This document shows positions 61,646 to 64,000 of a stretch of DNA of 64,000 nucleotides, one piece after another. Position numbers and translations under genes: made by a program. Location: positions 1-64,000 of the forward strand of contig NZ_JIBU02000019.1 of assembly GCF_000633595.2 (NCBI RefSeq), given 5' to 3'. The notes beneath the pieces were generated by a model. It was given only the letters and a program-made list of their open reading frames with translations, ran no database searches and was not told where the DNA came from. Source of the DNA: Clostridium drakei (GTDB lineage Bacteria; Bacillota; Clostridia; Clostridiales; Clostridiaceae). Position 1 is the stretch's first letter. Each line of letters starts with the position of its first letter.

Positions 61646-63106
61646 TTATTTTACAACTTTAATGATTTCTACTTCAGGATCTTCAGTTCCTTGAACGTAT
61701 AATCCAGTATTCTTGAGCATTTGAACATAGTCTATAATTTCTTTGGTTATTTCTTCACCAGGACACAATATAGGAATTCCTGGTGGATAAGCCATTAAAA
61801 ATTCTCCACTTACCATACCAATACTTTCTTTTAAAGGAACTGGAGTTTTGTTTCCATTGAAAGCTTCTCTAGGAATTTTAATTTGTTTTGGTATAGAAGG
61901 AATATCTATAAAATCTGATTTTTTATTTCCTTTGCCATAATATTGTTTGCTTATTTCTTTTAAAGCATTTATAAGAGCATTTATGCTGTATTCTGTATCA
62001 CCAAATGACCCTACTGCAAGCACATTATATAGATCCGAAAGTTCAAGCTGTATGTGGTATTTGTTTGAAAGAATCATATCCAAATCGTATCCAGTTATTC
62101 CCAAATCTCTACATGTTATTGTTATTTTAGTTGGATCAAGGGCAAAGACACCATCATTTCCTAAGATTTCATCTCCGAAACAATAAAAACCTGGAATTTT
62201 GTTTATTTCCTGTCTAGCGTAGTTTGAAAGTTCAATAGTTTTGTCTAAAAGTTCTTTGCCTTTAAGAGCAATTTGTCTTCTTGCACAATCTAATGAAGCC
62301 ATCAATATATATGAAGGTGATGTAGTTTGTAATAAAGATAAAATTTGTTGAACTCTATTTATATCTATGCGATTAGAGCGAACCTGTAATAAAGAACATT
62401 GAGTTAATGCTCCAATTATTTTATGTGTGCTTTGAGCACAAATATCAGCTCCAGCTTCAATTGCAGAAGTTGGCAGTTTTTCATTAAAACCAAGGTGTGG
62501 ACCATGTGCCTCATCTACTATTAAAGGAATATCATAATTATGAACTATATCTGCTATCTTTTTTATATCAGTAGCAACCCCATAATAAGTTGGATTTATA
62601 ATTAAAACTGCTTTTGCATCAGAATTTTTTTTCAGTGTTTCTTCAACTGTTTCTGGTGTAACTCCATGAGCTATACCAACTTTCTTATCTAATACAGGTT
62701 GCATGTAAACAGGTATGGCACCACTTAATATAATACCAGCAGTGATTGATTTGTGAACGTTTCTTGGTATTATTATTTTTTCTCCAGCTTTAACTGCAGA
62801 CATAACCATGGCTTGGATAGCACCTGATGTTCCATGTATTGAAAAAAAAGCAGCATCTGATCCATATGCATCAGCGGCTAATTGTTGTGCTTTTTTTATA
62901 GCACCAGTTGGATGATGGAGACTATCAACTGATTTAAAAACTGTAACATCTATTTTAAATGGGTTTTCTCCTATGAATTTTTTAAATTCCTCATCCATAC
63001 CTACTCCTTTTTTGTGTCCAGGGACATGAAAAGGAATAGTTTCCTTGTTTACATATTCCATTAATGCATCAAATAAAGGGGTTTGAGTTTGATCTAATTT
63101 ATACAC
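61646..63106 (-). CDS. Orn/Lys/Arg decarboxylase family protein (SpeA-like)
   Basis: This PLP enzyme of about 486 residues has the N-terminal IPFHVPGHKKGVGMDEEF, DAAFFSIHGTSGAIQAMV, VDEAHGPHLGF and the Schiff-base motif STHKIIGALTQCSLL. A small C-terminal Orn/Arg/Lys decarboxylase domain ends it (about 400-486, PPGIPILCPGE). It decarboxylates arginine, lysine or ornithine to a polyamine precursor. GTG 63106 is taken as the start (GAAGGTG ten bases upstream); an in-frame GTG at 63139 has no clear site. Length fits the shorter Gram-positive SpeA/Cad type. Confidence 0.9.
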   Translation of the reverse strand: MYKLDQTQTPLFDALMEYVNKETIPFHVPGHKKGVGMDEEFKKFIGENPFKIDVTVFKSVDSLHHPTGAIKKAQQLAADAYGSDAAFFSIHGTSGAIQAMVMSAVKAGEKIIIPRNVHKSITAGIILSGAIPVYMQPVLDKKVGIAHGVTPETVEETLKKNSDAKAVLIINPTYYGVATDIKKIADIVHNYDIPLIVDEAHGPHLGFNEKLPTSAIEAGADICAQSTHKIIGALTQCSLLQVRSNRIDINRVQQILSLLQTTSPSYILMASLDCARRQIALKGKELLDKTIELSNYARQEINKIPGFYCFGDEILGNDGVFALDPTKITITCRDLGITGYDLDMILSNKYHIQLELSDLYNVLAVGSFGDTEYSINALINALKEISKQYYGKGNKKSDFIDIPSIPKQIKIPREAFNGNKTPVPLKESIGMVSGEFLMAYPPGIPILCPGEEITKEIIDYVQMLKNTGLYVQGTEDPEVEIIKVVK

Positions 63107-63361
63107 CTTGATAAAACACCTTCTTTCATAAAAGTACACCCTTTGAACTCTGATGATTCAAGGGTTGGCCTACATTTTCATTTAAACCAATATAATTATA
63201 TGTTAAATGTTTTGTAAATGCAACAATGTGAAGAAATTTTATTAATAAATATTTTTGGAGTAAAAAATTGTGAATAATATAAATGATTATGTAAATAATT
63301 AAAAATATGATTAACAATGTTTTGAATGATACTTAATAGGATATATGGGAGGATTTTAAAA

Positions 63362-63970
63362 ATGGAAGAATTAAAAATACATAAAAGAAATAAAAATACT
63401 GTACATGAAGCTAGAAAGGAAAGGAAATTTGGTAAAATACCAGGTATTATTTATGGAAAAAATATAAATAATTTAATGTTTGAAATAGGAGAACTTGAAC
63501 TAAATAAAAAAATTGGTTTTATAGGAGAACATGGTGTATTAGAAGTTGAAGTTGGGAAAGAAAAACATAGTACATTGATAAGAGAAATACAAAGAGATCC
63601 TGTAAATCATAAAATAGTTCATATAGATTTAGAAGACATCCCTCAAAATCAAGATGTTCAAACTGATGTTCCTATAATATTTACAGGTGAAGATTTAGTA
63701 GCAAGAAAAGGTGGGGTTATTCAAAAAGAAAAAACTAATGTAAAGGTTAAATGTAAGTGTGAAGATATACCTAAACATATTGATATAGATGTTTCAAAAC
63801 TAGAAATAGGTGATTCTTATAGAATAGGTGATATAGAGCTTTCACAAGAGATAGCCTTTATGGATGATTTAAATACTTTAATAGCATTTGTAACCTGTAA
63901 TAATAAATTATCAGATAATCCAATAGATGAAATTACAGAACCTAAAAATACTGGTGATAATGGTGAATAA
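63362..63970 (+). CDS. 50S ribosomal protein L25/general stress protein Ctc
   Basis: This 202-residue protein has an N-terminal L25 domain that binds 5S rRNA (KIPGIIYGKNINNLMFEI). A C-terminal TL5/CTC domain follows (about 95-190; VPIIFTGEDLVARKGGVIQ, SKLEIGDSYRIGDIEL). ATG 63362 follows GGGAGGAT. Its stop codon lies in the loop of the terminator. Function is in the large ribosomal subunit, often induced by stress. Confidence 0.92.
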   Translation: MEELKIHKRNKNTVHEARKERKFGKIPGIIYGKNINNLMFEIGELELNKKIGFIGEHGVLEVEVGKEKHSTLIREIQRDPVNHKIVHIDLEDIPQNQDVQTDVPIIFTGEDLVARKGGVIQKEKTNVKVKCKCEDIPKHIDIDVSKLEIGDSYRIGDIELSQEIAFMDDLNTLIAFVTCNNKLSDNPIDEITEPKNTGDNGE

Positions 63971-63991
63971 CCATTATCACCAGTATTTTTA
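63950..63991 (+). terminator. Terminator overlapping the end of the L25 gene
   Basis: ACTGGTGATAATGGT (63950-63964) and ACCATTATCACCAGT (63970-63984) form a perfect 15-bp stem followed by ATTTTTAT. The 5' arm is coding sequence and the stop codon TAA lies at the loop. Confidence 0.9.
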
Positions 63992-64000
63992 TAAAAAGTT

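Overview
The window looks like a chromosomal stretch of a spore-forming, strictly anaerobic Clostridium (sensu stricto, group I type). The evidence is the very AT-rich coding sequence, strong AGGAGG-type ribosome sites, T-box leaders on tRNA synthetase genes, a spore SASP-like protein, YtxC next to thrS, ferredoxin-dependent 2-oxoacid oxidoreductase, phosphate butyryltransferase and O2-independent U32 enzymes. Species cannot be fixed from the sequence alone. I see no insertion sequence, prophage, CRISPR array or replication origin.

Layout. 1-6000: the 3' end of a tRNA-Asn, an aminotransferase, then a sigma-54 activator with a well-matched -24/-12 promoter ahead of a gamma-glutamyl-GABA-hydrolase-like amidase and an amino-acid permease. 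6031-22180: a MerR regulator divergent from a 13-gene, 15-kb unidirectional cluster. It encodes a flavinylated extracellular reductase, a type II NADH dehydrogenase, two small membrane proteins of the kind found in flavin-based extracellular electron transfer (EET) loci, polyprenyl diphosphate synthase, ApbE, an ABC importer, a double-domain U32 protein, a class III aminotransferase, a UbiD decarboxylase and a UbiA prenyltransferase. 22220-24903: asd-dapA-dapB on the minus strand. 25262-33787: mixed small genes, hslO, five tRNAs, a second MerR gene with its own 19-bp-spacer target promoter, two overlapping unknown genes and ytxC.

33850-42730: translation block. Tandem T-boxes precede thrS; an attenuator precedes infC-rpmI-rplT with an ATT start; then an rRNA methyltransferase and T-box-pheS-pheT. 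42872-44829: zapA and a class V aminotransferase. 44908-51326: a GlpP-like antiterminator, a long terminator hairpin and a five-gene polyol/sugar-acid operon (orphan EIIC permease, FGGY kinase, SDR dehydrogenase, class II aldolase, D-2-hydroxyacid dehydrogenase). 51496-56751: a second U32 protein, mutS2 and a DUF523 protein. 56940-63991: an FMN alpha-hydroxyacid enzyme, a second sigma-54 promoter driving ptb-iorA-iorB, an Orn/Lys/Arg decarboxylase on the minus strand, and ribosomal protein L25/CTC.

The most interesting region is 6031-22118. The genes together suggest a self-contained respiratory module. NADH is oxidised by Ndh2 into a quinone made by locally encoded enzymes; electrons then pass to an ApbE-flavinylated lipoprotein reductase outside the cell. 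The quinone genes (UbiA, UbiD, U32 hydroxylase, aminotransferase, importer, polyprenyl synthase) contain no Men-pathway gene. They may describe an unrecorded anaerobic route to a (perhaps amino-substituted) quinone from a scavenged aromatic acid. That is inference from content and order; the family assignments are much firmer.
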